NCBI RefSeq assembly: GCF_004138395.1
Contig: NZ_PRLM01000006.1
Coordinates: 1 to 64,000 of the forward strand
DNA from: Candidatus Nanosyncoccus alces
GTDB taxonomy: Bacteria; Patescibacteriota; Saccharimonadia; Saccharimonadales; Saccharimonadaceae
DNA: 64,000 nucleotides
Reading direction: 5' to 3'
Shown: one piece after another, positions 1-7,098 of the stretch
How positions within the stretch are numbered: position 1 is the stretch's first letter
How the letters are laid out: every line of letters begins with the position of its first letter
Position numbers and translations under genes: made by a program
The notes under the pieces: model-generated
Told to the model about the DNA's origin: nothing
Seen by the model: only the letters and a program-made list of their open reading frames with translations
Databases searched by the model: none

Positions 1-278
1 TTAAGCGCTAAGTATTCTCCGTATGACGAGTCTTTCAAAACCTCAGAAGCCATTATGCGTTTCTTGGCTTCCTCGCGTGGCATGGCGAAGATTTTGCGCA
101 GATGATAACGCGGAGATTGCTTTGGATTAAAGTTGCCGTCGGCGGTGATATCGTAGATATTTTCCGGGTGCTTATCGAAGCCATTTTGCGGTTTGCCTCC
201 GGCAGCAAATCTTCCCCTGTTATCGCGCTTAATCACCGATTGTGTACAATCGGTGGATTTTTTAGTCTTTTTTGCCAT
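1..278 (-). CDS. Phage protein, possibly small terminase-like (C-terminus outside window)
   Basis: The 5' end is complete, with ATG at 276-278. 92 codons are visible before the reading frame leaves the window, so the stop is not seen. The start lies inside the last 17 bp of the upstream DNA methyltransferase, a tight phage-type overlap. The N-terminus is Lys-rich and followed by a Gly/Arg segment (RDNRGRFAAGGKPQNGF), a style common at the start of phage packaging small subunits and related DUF5681-like proteins. No catalytic motif is visible. The gene is certain; the packaging role is inferred only from this segment and from the neighbouring ParB-methyltransferase, which often precedes terminase genes. 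Confidence 0.55.
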   Translation of the reverse strand, partial: MAKKTKKSTDCTQSVIKRDNRGRFAAGGKPQNGFDKHPENIYDITADGNFNPKQSPRYHLRKIFAMPREEAKKRIMASEVLKDSSYGEYLAL

Positions 279-1560
279 TTTTAGCCTCCACTTTTGGCGT
301 AAATTCTTGCCAGCCCTCGTCACTTTCGTCCGGGCCAATTTTATTGATGTAGCGGAAGTAGCGCTTGCGAATTACGTCGCAGAATTTTGGATCTAGCTCC
401 ATGCCGTAGCAGATTCGACCTGTCTGCTCGGCGGCGATTATGGAACTTCCGCTTCCGGTAAAGAGGTCAAGCACGATCTGGTTTGGTCTTGAACTATTCA
501 TCATCGCGTTCGCGCCGAGCGTGACCGGCTTCTGAGTAGGATGAACATAGGTCGTTACCTTATCGCGGTCAAAATCCCAGACTGTTGACTCGTTGCGGAA
601 GTTTTCAAGCATCTTTACGAGATCTTCTTTCTTCATTTCGTTCAGATCTCGGCGCTTAAGACCGAGAACGGTCTTTTTGTCGCGTCCGCCATACCACTTC
701 GCGTGATGGTCTTTACGCCAGAGGTACATACAAGCTTCGTGCGCGTAGTGATAGTCGTAGCGACCGAGCGTCATACCCTTATTCCAGATGAGTTCCTCTT
801 TGTAGACGAATCCTACATCCTCGAGCGCCTTTCTGAACTCGATGTGATTGCTGCTCGCGAACCAGCAATAGACCGCCGCTTCTGGCGATACGAAGCCCTC
901 GGCGGCAGAGAATGCGTCATATAGAAAATCGTAGAGAACATTATCTTTGAGGTCGTCATTCTTGATGGAGCCACATTTTTTACTCGTATAGTTCACACCA
1001 TAAGGCGGATCGGTGTAGAGCAGACTAGCTATCTGGCCGTTCATGAGTTTGGTGACATCTTCAAGTTTTGTAGAATCGCCACACATCAGTCGGTGTTCGC
1101 CGAGTTGATAGACCTCGCCGTATTTACTAATCGGCTCATTTTCTTCATCTAACTCCGGTGCGATATCTTCCTCGATCTCTTTTTCCGACTCATCTAGCTC
1201 AATATCTAAACCCCAGTCGGAGAGGTCGACATCTCCCCATTCTTCGGCCAGCTTGTCCATATCCCACTCGCCATTATTGACGTTATCGCGAATGACGATT
1301 TCTCGCTCGCGTTCTTCGGTCAGGCCTTTCAAAAGATAAGTTGGCACTTCTTTTAGGCCTAGAACTTTTGCAGCATCATATCGTTGATTACCGGCAAGGA
1401 TTACAAGTTCGCCGGTACGATCGGAGAGAAGAAGTGGCCGCGCTTCGAAGTAGTCCGGATTATCTTTGATGGACTTTACAAGAATCTGAAAATCCTCGCT
1501 ACTGATTTTGCGCGGATTATTTTCTAATTTTCTTAAATCTTCGAGCTTTCGATATTCCAT
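262..1560 (-). CDS. ParB-domain DNA methyltransferase (N6-adenine or N4-cytosine type)
   Basis: This 432-aa protein joins a ParB/sulfiredoxin-like N-terminal domain (about residues 1-110, with the motif GNQRYDAAKVLG) to an SAM-dependent DNA methyltransferase. The catalytic motif DPPYG is near residue 184 and the SAM motif DLFTGSGSS near residue 385. A DPPY motif points to methylation of an exocyclic amino group, not C5. The ATG at 1560 is chosen because an AGGAT-type ribosome site precedes it; an in-frame start further up is possible. Such fusions are common in phages, beside terminase genes, and are thought to mark phage DNA. An acidic linker (about residues 115-150) separates the domains. 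It is translationally coupled to both neighbours. Confidence 0.85.
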   Translation of the reverse strand: MEYRKLEDLRKLENNPRKISSEDFQILVKSIKDNPDYFEARPLLLSDRTGELVILAGNQRYDAAKVLGLKEVPTYLLKGLTEEREREIVIRDNVNNGEWDMDKLAEEWGDVDLSDWGLDIELDESEKEIEEDIAPELDEENEPISKYGEVYQLGEHRLMCGDSTKLEDVTKLMNGQIASLLYTDPPYGVNYTSKKCGSIKNDDLKDNVLYDFLYDAFSAAEGFVSPEAAVYCWFASSNHIEFRKALEDVGFVYKEELIWNKGMTLGRYDYHYAHEACMYLWRKDHHAKWYGGRDKKTVLGLKRRDLNEMKKEDLVKMLENFRNESTVWDFDRDKVTTYVHPTQKPVTLGANAMMNSSRPNQIVLDLFTGSGSSIIAAEQTGRICYGMELDPKFCDVIRKRYFRYINKIGPDESDEGWQEFTPKVEAKNGKKD

Positions 1561-1723
1561 TGATATCCTTTCCGTCCTGAACTCGGACTTTATATTCTTT
1601 ACCGTAAACATTTATTTCGGCTTCGCCGTCTTTAACCTTTTTTGTCACGTCGATAGCCTGTTTGTGGATATGAACGACTACTTGGCCGTCGTTATCTGAT
1701 TTTGCGTTGATGATTTCTATCAT
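1517..1723 (-). CDS. Small phage protein of unknown function, 68 aa
   Basis: The ATG at 1723 follows a strong ribosome site (AAGGAGATCTT). The product is a small basic protein whose C-terminus is rich in Arg and Lys. Its 3' end overlaps the start of the ParB-methyltransferase by 44 bp, and its 5' part overlaps the upstream gene by 32 bp, so these genes form one minus-strand operon. I do not recognise a family. The size and position suggest an accessory phage gene. Confidence 0.55.
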   Translation of the reverse strand: MIEIINAKSDNDGQVVVHIHKQAIDVTKKVKDGEAEINVYGKEYKVRVQDGKDINGISKARRFKKIRK

Positions 1724-2120
1724 AAGATCTCCTTTCTTGATATTTCCGACTAGATTCTTCGAGAATCTCAATTAAGTCGGCGATGGTTTCCGGTGGGAAC
1801 TTCCCACGATATCCAACAAACTGCATCTCAAATCGTTTCCGGAAGCCATCTTCGGCTTCATCGGTGACGATTCCAACTTCGATTGCAATTCGGTTTAGTG
1901 GCAGATAGAAAAGGTACAACCTTTTACCGCGTACTCGCGCCCAGAAGTCTTTATTTAGCCCTCGGTCGACTAAAATATCGTCTAGCGCATACATGGTTTG
2001 CTCTAGAACTTCTAGATACCGATACTTGGTTATGTATCTACCTTTACGGGTAGCAAAGCGGTCACAAACGACACGCGTGGTCGTCAGCGTCTCTAGCTCC
2101 CGGAGTGAAATGTTTTTCAT
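1692..2120 (-). CDS. Phage protein of unknown function, 142 aa
   Basis: The start is placed at ATG 2120, preceded by AAGGAATACGG. It is the first gene of the minus-strand operon that runs to the window edge (this gene, the 68-aa gene, the ParB-methyltransferase, the packaging-like gene). The protein is rich in Arg and aromatic residues, soluble, and without Cys clusters or membrane segments. No family recognised. An alternative start further upstream, at 2171, would reach into the divergent promoter region and is less likely. Confidence 0.55.
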   Translation of the reverse strand: MKNISLRELETLTTTRVVCDRFATRKGRYITKYRYLEVLEQTMYALDDILVDRGLNKDFWARVRGKRLYLFYLPLNRIAIEVGIVTDEAEDGFRKRFEMQFVGYRGKFPPETIADLIEILEESSRKYQERRSYDRNHQRKIR

Positions 2121-2200
2121 TCCGTATTCCTTGTTTAGTTGATAAAAAAAGAGGCTCGTTATGAGCCGCAATTGATTACTTTATATTATACCATAAATGT

Positions 2201-2206
2201 TATAAT
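2201..2206 (+). promoter_or_regulatory. -10 element of the alpha/beta-hydrolase gene
   Basis: A perfect TATAAT ends 7 nt before the ATG at 2214, so transcription should begin at or next to the start codon (leaderless mRNA). No convincing -35 is seen. Confidence 0.6.
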
Positions 2207-2213
2207 TAGAGTA

Positions 2214-2834
2214 ATGATGCGTAATACGATAATTAGCTACGTTCAAAAAGGCGCTTACTTTGATGACGATGTTAATATTGAGATATCAATTCATGACGGC
2301 ACTAGTGACGAGCTATTATTAATTATTCCTGGCGTGGATGGTTCTTTGGATGGATACAAGAATAAATACCTACAAATTGCAGAAAATACCAATCTGAACT
2401 ATGGCGCTACTGTAATTCGAATGAGTAATCCATACAACCTAGGAGGATACCACCTCAGAAATTTATTTGAGGTGTTAGACTTTGTCGAGAAGAATTATGA
2501 TATGACTCAAAAACGCTTGCATGTCTTAGGCCATTCGCTTGGCGCTTATATGATAGGCTCTGTTGCTTCTATGTATGATTATATTGACAAGATCTTACTC
2601 ATAAATCCGGCTACTTTACTTGACCTCAATGATTATAAAAGCTTAAAGTTACGCCCAAAAGACTCAAACATTATTTTGATTGGGGAAAAAGATCCCTCCG
2701 TGGAACATATAGAATTATTTAAGGATTTGGGTACTGTAAATATTCAGCGAGGAGCAGATCACCATTTCTCCGGTTCATCGTTTGAAGATTTTCTTGAGGC
2801 CACGTCAAAATATATTTTCAAAAATGTGATATAA
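2214..2834 (+). CDS. Alpha/beta-hydrolase-fold protein carried in the prophage
   Basis: 206 aa. The nucleophile elbow GHSLGAY fits the G-x-S-x-G motif of serine hydrolases. An Asp in the strand ending GEKDPS and a His in GADHHFSG are good candidates for the rest of the triad, in the usual order. A hydrophobic strand and oxyanion region (LLLIIPGVDG) precede the elbow. There is no signal peptide, so it should act in the cytoplasm. The substrate cannot be told; esterase, lipase and peptidase are all possible. It is transcribed divergently from the packaging operon and alone, from its own leaderless promoter, as expected of a cargo gene expressed in the lysogen. Confidence 0.75.
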   Translation: MMRNTIISYVQKGAYFDDDVNIEISIHDGTSDELLLIIPGVDGSLDGYKNKYLQIAENTNLNYGATVIRMSNPYNLGGYHLRNLFEVLDFVEKNYDMTQKRLHVLGHSLGAYMIGSVASMYDYIDKILLINPATLLDLNDYKSLKLRPKDSNIILIGEKDPSVEHIELFKDLGTVNIQRGADHHFSGSSFEDFLEATSKYIFKNVI

Positions 2835-2902
2835 TAACCATAAGCAATAAGTTCATGTGTACCCTTATTGCTCCAGATTGCGGCTCTATATGCCGATTTT
2901 TT
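2830..2902 (+). promoter_or_regulatory. Promoter and structured leader of the lysis cassette
   Basis: TATAAT at 2830-2835 overlaps the end of the hydrolase gene. The expected transcript starts near 2842 and opens with a 9-bp hairpin (2843-2851 with 2864-2872). A second hairpin follows, CGGC/GCCG, then six T (2880-2902), which looks like a terminator. It may simply end the hydrolase transcript, or act as an attenuator ahead of the lysis genes. Confidence 0.45.
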
Positions 2903-2930
2903 ATTGGCCAACTAAATCTAGGAGCAAAAT

Positions 2931-3182
2931 GTGACATCGGAAAACGATCTTGAAGTCAAAGTCGCTAAACTCGAGACGAAGATGGATACGATTATCGATA
3001 CCGTCGCGCTTATCAATCGCAAGTTCGACGAAATTATGGACGATCGTGTTACTCGTAGGGAGCTAGACGAATTTAAGGCCGAAGTTAAGCGCAGTCTACT
3101 AACGCGAACGCTTCTCACTACGGCTCTAACTTGTATAATTACCGCGCTTATCAGTTATGTGATCGCGGATCTACTTAATTAA
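2931..3182 (+). CDS. Coiled-coil membrane protein, XhlA/holin-accessory-like
   Basis: 83 aa starting at GTG 2931, with AGGAG just upstream; the overlapping ATG two bases earlier runs straight into a stop. Residues 5-55 are a heptad-rich charged coiled coil, and residues 58-80 form one transmembrane helix. This layout is that of XhlA-type hemolysin/holin-accessory proteins of phage lysis cassettes. It lies 9 nt before the endolysin gene. Its role would be to help holin-dependent release of the endolysin. Function inferred from architecture and neighbours. Confidence 0.65.
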   Translation: MTSENDLEVKVAKLETKMDTIIDTVALINRKFDEIMDDRVTRRELDEFKAEVKRSLLTRTLLTTALTCIITALISYVIADLLN

Positions 3183-3191
3183 GGAGTATTT

Positions 3192-4148
3192 ATGCTAAAA
3201 GGAATTGACATTTCGCATTGGCAAGCGAATCTCGATATCGCCTCTACTGGCGCACAATTCGTTATTTGTAAGGCTACTCAGGGGACGACTTTTGTCGATC
3301 CATCCTGCGACCGGCATTACCAAATCGCAAAAAGGCTAGGACTGAAACTCGGTGTCTACCACTACGCTTCGGGTGGTGATCCTATTGCCGAGGCTGATTT
3401 CTTTGTCCGTAATATCAAAGGATATATCGGCGAGGCTATCCTCATTCTTGACTGGGAGAAGAATCAGAATGGCCGATATCACGAGCACGCTTCTTGGTGC
3501 TTGAAGTTCTTGAACCACGTTAAGGAATTAACTGGAGTGAAGCCTCTCGTTTATATGAGCGCCAGTGTTATCAAGGCTGCAGACTGGTCATCTGTCGTAA
3601 ATGGTGATTATGGCCTTTGGGTAGCCGGTTATCCAGACAATCGTGATAGTTGGGATATTCCTCAATTCATCTGGGATGTTTCGCCTTGGAAGTTCTACGC
3701 TATTTGGCAATACACTAGCTCTGGTGGTCGTTTGGATCGCGATGTCTTTATGGGTGACGCGGCGGCTTGGGATAAGTATGCCAACCCATCTGGCAACCCG
3801 GCTCCATCACCAGCGCCTACTCCGGCTCCAGCTAGAAAATCCAACGAAGATTTGGCTACTGAAGTCATTCGTGGCGACTGGGGGAATGGTCAGGAACGCA
3901 AGGATCGTCTAACCGCGGCCGGATATGATTACGGCGCTGTTCAAAATATCGTTAACCAGAGGCTTGCCGGTTCTTCAGGCGCCTCAACTGCCGAAAACTG
4001 TTCCGCGGTCTATTATACCGTCCAAAAAGGCGACACGCTTTGGGGAATCGCCCAGAAGTATGGAACGACCTATCAGGAGATTGCGAGGCTTTCCGGTATT
4101 CCTGATCCTAACAAAATCTATCCGGGCCAGAAAGTGAGGGTGAAATAA
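3192..4148 (+). CDS. Phage endolysin: GH25 muramidase with Cpl-7 and LysM domains
   Basis: 318 aa. Residues 1-195 are a glycoside hydrolase family 25 lysozyme: GIDISHWQ at the N-terminus carries the first catalytic Asp, and LILDWEKN carries the D-x-E pair. A Pro/Ala linker (about 200-215) follows, then a Cpl-7-like repeat (about 217-258, with [13 protein letters not shown]), then a C-terminal LysM domain (about 272-318, [17 protein letters not shown]). It should cleave the glycan strand of host peptidoglycan at lysis. There is no signal peptide, so export depends on the adjacent holin. Two different wall-binding modules on one endolysin suggest strong wall anchoring. Confidence 0.93.
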   Translation: MLKGIDISHWQANLDIASTGAQFVICKATQGTTFVDPSCDRHYQIAKRLGLKLGVYHYASGGDPIAEADFFVRNIKGYIGEAILILDWEKNQNGRYHEHASWCLKFLNHVKELTGVKPLVYMSASVIKAADWSSVVNGDYGLWVAGYPDNRDSWDIPQFIWDVSPWKFYAIWQYTSSGGRLDRDVFMGDAAAWDKYANPSGNPAPSPAPTPAPARKSNEDLATEVIRGDWGNGQERKDRLTAAGYDYGAVQNIVNQRLAGSSGASTAENCSAVYYTVQKGDTLWGIAQKYGTTYQEIARLSGIPDPNKIYPGQKVRVK

Positions 4149-4369
4149 TGTTACCAGATAAGGTATATGAAGCCCTGCGTTGGCTTGTGGCCGTTTTCAT
4201 GCCGGCACTCGGTGTATTCTTTGCTACGCTCGCTGAGGCTTGGCATTGGAATTTGCCGACTGAAGCTATACTTACGACTCTGTCGGCCGTAGAGCTCTTT
4301 CTAGGCGCTATTTTCGGCATTTCCAAGGTAGTTTATGACCGAAAAGAAAACCCCGAAAAAGACTTGTAA
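4148..4369 (+). CDS. Phage holin, small two-helix type
   Basis: 73 aa with two hydrophobic helices (about residues 10-32 and 37-58), a short turn, and a charged C-terminal tail (DRKENPEKDL), as in r1t/phi-LC3-type holins. The ATG overlaps the stop codon of the endolysin by one base, so the two are translationally coupled. It would form membrane lesions that free the endolysin. The family call rests on size, topology and position. Confidence 0.8.
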   Translation: MLPDKVYEALRWLVAVFMPALGVFFATLAEAWHWNLPTEAILTTLSAVELFLGAIFGISKVVYDRKENPEKDL

Positions 4370-4397
4370 AAATCTCAAATTAAGGTTAAATACAAAC

Positions 4398-4477
4398 ACC
4401 TGCGAGGATCCGGCCGCGATTTGTGGAACCGGTCGAGCAGGCCGCTCCTCTCGATGCGGTATCGCGGCCTCGCAGGT
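4398..4477 (+). ncRNA. Strong GC-rich hairpin, candidate structured RNA or DNA site
   Basis: A nested hairpin lies between the holin and the next genes. Pairs are 4398-4405 with 4470-4477 (8 bp), 4412-4420 with 4461-4469 (9 bp), 4428-4431 with 4458-4460 plus the adjacent base, and 4433-4437 with 4450-4454. The stretch is much more GC-rich than its surroundings and has no coding signature. No T-tract follows, so it is not an ordinary terminator. The strand of any RNA is uncertain; plus is assumed from the neighbours. Confidence 0.5.
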
Positions 4478-4499
4478 TATAGATTAACTAAGGAGAATT

Positions 4500-4604
4500 A
4501 TGGAAATACAAGTTAAAAAAGTGCAGGATCTACCAGATCCGCTAAATATTACCAAGACCGATGAGTTCTTCGAGGCGCTCGAGAACGATGAGGTAGAGTT
4601 TTAG
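4500..4604 (+). CDS. Very small phage protein, 34 aa
   Basis: ATG 4500 follows a good ribosome site (AAGGAGAATT). The peptide is acidic, with an F-x-x-A-L-E-N-D-E tail. Its stop is 7 nt before the start of the next gene, and that gene's ribosome site (TAGGAGGAC) overlaps this stop. Coupling and the ribosome site support a real gene. No family known. Confidence 0.5.
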   Translation: MEIQVKKVQDLPDPLNITKTDEFFEALENDEVEF

Positions 4605-4611
4605 GAGGACT

Positions 4612-4965
4612 ATGGAAAATAATCAGAAAACTGCCATCCAAGAGATGGATGAAACAATTAAGCGCCGCAACGACGAAAAGCTCGACGAGGCGGTTAAGCT
4701 CGTCAATGATGCTATTGTGGCCGAGTATAAACACCTAGAGGAGATCGCCAAGACCGAAGAAAGCGATCCTATTATGATTGAGGGTGAAACTACCACCGGC
4801 TACGACTGTCACATAATGGTTGATCCGAAAGATGTCGCAAAGATTGCCTTGGAGTATAACTATCCAGTTTGGCATATTCTACAGCAGGATTACCCTGATG
4901 GTATGTGGGAAGACTTAGGTCGAAAGTTCGGGCTGGCGACTGTCTATTCGATTATTGATTTATAA
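4612..4965 (+). CDS. Phage protein of unknown function, 117 aa
   Basis: ATG 4612 with TAGGAGGAC upstream. The protein is acidic; residues 1-55 look alpha-helical and charged, and the C-terminal half is more globular (GYDCHIMVDPKDV, then YPVWHILQQDYPDGMW). No recognisable family. It sits in a plus-strand run with the 34-aa gene and the zinc-ribbon gene, spaced 7-9 nt apart, so it is probably co-transcribed. Confidence 0.6.
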   Translation: MENNQKTAIQEMDETIKRRNDEKLDEAVKLVNDAIVAEYKHLEEIAKTEESDPIMIEGETTTGYDCHIMVDPKDVAKIALEYNYPVWHILQQDYPDGMWEDLGRKFGLATVYSIIDL

Positions 4966-4974
4966 GGAGAAGTT

Positions 4975-5322
4975 ATGAGCTATATTGGAATCTGCGAATA
5001 TGTGATCGGGATTATTCATGACAAAGACATCTGGTATTATGTCGGCGAGAAAGATGCGAATGGAAAGCGTCTGCGCACGGACGAGCGATACTCGTCGTTC
5101 TTGGTTGACGCGAGGCGCTATGACGATTTGGATGTTTTACGATGGGAACTTGAGAGGCTTCCAAAAACTCTTACTTATAAAATTCTGGAAATTCAGCGAT
5201 GCCCAAAATGCAAGAAAGAGTTCACAGAATATCCGGCGCTCTCTCGTGAAGATAACGAGACCGAGATTTGCCCAGAATGTGGAGTTAAGGAGGCAATGGA
5301 TGTATATCTAAAAAATCAATGA
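4975..5322 (+). CDS. Phage protein with C-terminal zinc ribbon, 115 aa
   Basis: ATG 4975 after AAGGAGAAGTT. The N-terminal two thirds have no recognised fold. Near the C-terminus, CPKCKKEF and CPECGV give two C-x-x-C knuckles about 25 residues apart, a typical zinc ribbon. Nucleic-acid or protein binding is possible but not shown. It ends the small-gene run after the holin. Confidence 0.6.
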   Translation: MSYIGICEYVIGIIHDKDIWYYVGEKDANGKRLRTDERYSSFLVDARRYDDLDVLRWELERLPKTLTYKILEIQRCPKCKKEFTEYPALSREDNETEICPECGVKEAMDVYLKNQ

Positions 5323-5354
5323 TAGTTATTACTGTGAAATTAATCATTCTATGG

Positions 5355-5360
5355 TATAAT
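5355..5360 (+). promoter_or_regulatory. -10 element of the C5-methyltransferase gene
   Basis: Perfect TATAAT about 30 nt before the ATG at 5390. The start codon also has a GGAGGA ribosome site, so this mRNA has a short leader. Confidence 0.5.
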
Positions 5361-5389
5361 AATAATAAGTTAATATTTTGTGGAGGAAT

Positions 5390-6535
5390 ATGGAAGCTAA
5401 ACGCACAATTCGTGTAGCGAGTCTGTTTGCCGGTATTGGTGGTATTTGCCAAGGCTTTCTTGATTCGAAAAATAAAAAAGCAAAGTACGAGATAGCATGG
5501 GCTAATGAAATAGATCCTTACGCCTGTGAAACTTATAGAAAGAACTTCTCTCACCCATTAATTGAGGGGGATATCAACTTCGTTCTTCATCCAGAAAATA
5601 GTGATGACATCGAAAAATATACAGAGCTACACGAACAGGCTTTATCTGAACCTATAGATGTTATTAATGGCGGTTTTCCTTGCCAGGCATTTAGTATCGC
5701 TGGCGAAAGAAAAGGCTTCGATGACGAGCGTGGCAACTTATTTATGTCATTCATCGATTTAATTAACCAACTTGATGAAAAATTCCATAAAAAGCCAAGG
5801 GTACTATTTTTAGAGAATGTGAAGAATCTTAAAGCGCATGATCATGGAAGAACCTATAAGGTAATTAAATCTAAACTAGAAGATTGCGGATACACCGTCA
5901 AAGAAGCGGTGCTCAATACTATGTCCTATTCTGAGCTTCCGCAAAACAGAGAACGAATTTATATTATGTGTTTTCTTAATAAAGATGATGCAGACAAATT
6001 TACTCTATATGATAATTTAGATAAGTTCAAAAGGACTTTTGATGCAACTGAAAGGGCAACGCAGATCAAAAACATCATCGATTATTCTGTTGATGATCCA
6101 AAATATTTTTATACAAAAGAAAAATACCCTCACTATTTTATGACCGAAGAAGAATTCGCCAAGAATGGAAGTAAGGATGGAATTCGCATTAATCTCGAAG
6201 AAGATATTACTGAGATGTATCAATTCTACCAACTGCGTCGCGGTCAATATGTAAGAAAGAATCAAAGTAACGTCTGTCCAACATTAACTGCGAATATGGG
6301 GACCGGCGGACACAACGTTCCTCTTATTCTAACACCAAATGGTATACGCAAGCTTACTCCAGAAGAAACATTTAGGCTTCAAGGTCTACCGGCTGGTCGT
6401 GGGTATGTATTCCCGACATCCTTTAATGGAACTAAAACTTATGGAAACAGTCATCTTTACAAGCAAGCTGGAAATGCAGTCTCTGTTCCTGTTATTAAAA
6501 TGATCGCAGAACAAATTTTGGACATCATAAAATAG
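5390..6535 (+). CDS. dcm: DNA (cytosine-5)-methyltransferase
   Basis: 381 aa from ATG 5390 (ribosome site TGGAGGA). It shows the ordered C5-methyltransferase motifs: SLFAGIGGICQGF (motif I, SAM binding), GGFPCQAFSIAG (motif IV, catalytic Cys), FLENVKNL (motif VI), QNRERIYIM (motif VIII), and near the end QAGNAVSVPV (motif X). The target-recognition part lies before motif IX (LRKLTPEE). It methylates cytosine in a short site. The convergent gene next door resembles a Bsp6I endonuclease, so together they look like a type II restriction-modification pair, possibly for a GCNGC-type site. The site is inferred from family only. Confidence 0.92.
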   Translation: MEAKRTIRVASLFAGIGGICQGFLDSKNKKAKYEIAWANEIDPYACETYRKNFSHPLIEGDINFVLHPENSDDIEKYTELHEQALSEPIDVINGGFPCQAFSIAGERKGFDDERGNLFMSFIDLINQLDEKFHKKPRVLFLENVKNLKAHDHGRTYKVIKSKLEDCGYTVKEAVLNTMSYSELPQNRERIYIMCFLNKDDADKFTLYDNLDKFKRTFDATERATQIKNIIDYSVDDPKYFYTKEKYPHYFMTEEEFAKNGSKDGIRINLEEDITEMYQFYQLRRGQYVRKNQSNVCPTLTANMGTGGHNVPLILTPNGIRKLTPEETFRLQGLPAGRGYVFPTSFNGTKTYGNSHLYKQAGNAVSVPVIKMIAEQILDIIK

Positions 6536-6543
6536 TCACTAGT

Positions 6544-7095
6544 TTACAATAGCGAAACTTTTTTAACTGGCTGAAGCCCTTTTGCGTTAATTATTCTGCT
6601 TTTAATAGAGAAGCGCGGTCTGCGCCCTTGAGCTTGTTGGTCTGCAAATGTTTCGTTTTTCGCTTGATTCAGGACTAAGCCGTAGACATCTTCTGAGTCT
6701 ATCTTGTAAAACCATACATTTCCATCGACATAGCCATTCGGAGCAAAATCAGCATAATATAGTAGATCCCACGTTGAAGTTGGACCGAATGATGTGCAGT
6801 CATTTGGAATCGAGGCCGATTTGACTTGTACTCCCTCGCCAGTATCTTTAATGACGCAGTCATAGGAATGCGCTCCGGGTTCAGCATTAGTACGTACGGC
6901 ATTAAATGCCAAACAAAAAAGTGCTTCACTAAAAACATCTGGGACGTTCAAACTCCTGCCTTTCAATGCATTCAGGTCAGAATTCATATTTTGCCATTTT
7001 TTGAAAATATCTTTTAGTTTTAGAAAGTCATTATCGTCAAATTCGTCACCAGAGACGACGATGCCATTTTTTAATTTTACTTTTACTGTTCTCAT
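6544..7095 (-). CDS. Probable type II restriction endonuclease, Bsp6I-like
   Basis: 183 aa. Segments such as GRSLNVPDVFSEALFC, VKSASIPNDCTSFGP and GRRPRFSIKSRI resemble the Bsp6I endonuclease family (RE_Bsp6I), which partners C5 methyltransferases. A candidate PD-(D/E)xK core is D-x(8)-V-Q-V-K-S around residues 80-93. It is convergent with the methyltransferase, stops only 9 bp apart. It would cut unmethylated DNA at the site its partner protects. The family match is from memory of conserved segments, so I hold it as probable. Confidence 0.68.
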   Translation of the reverse strand: MRTVKVKLKNGIVVSGDEFDDNDFLKLKDIFKKWQNMNSDLNALKGRSLNVPDVFSEALFCLAFNAVRTNAEPGAHSYDCVIKDTGEGVQVKSASIPNDCTSFGPTSTWDLLYYADFAPNGYVDGNVWFYKIDSEDVYGLVLNQAKNETFADQQAQGRRPRFSIKSRIINAKGLQPVKKVSLL

Positions 7096-7098
7096 TTT

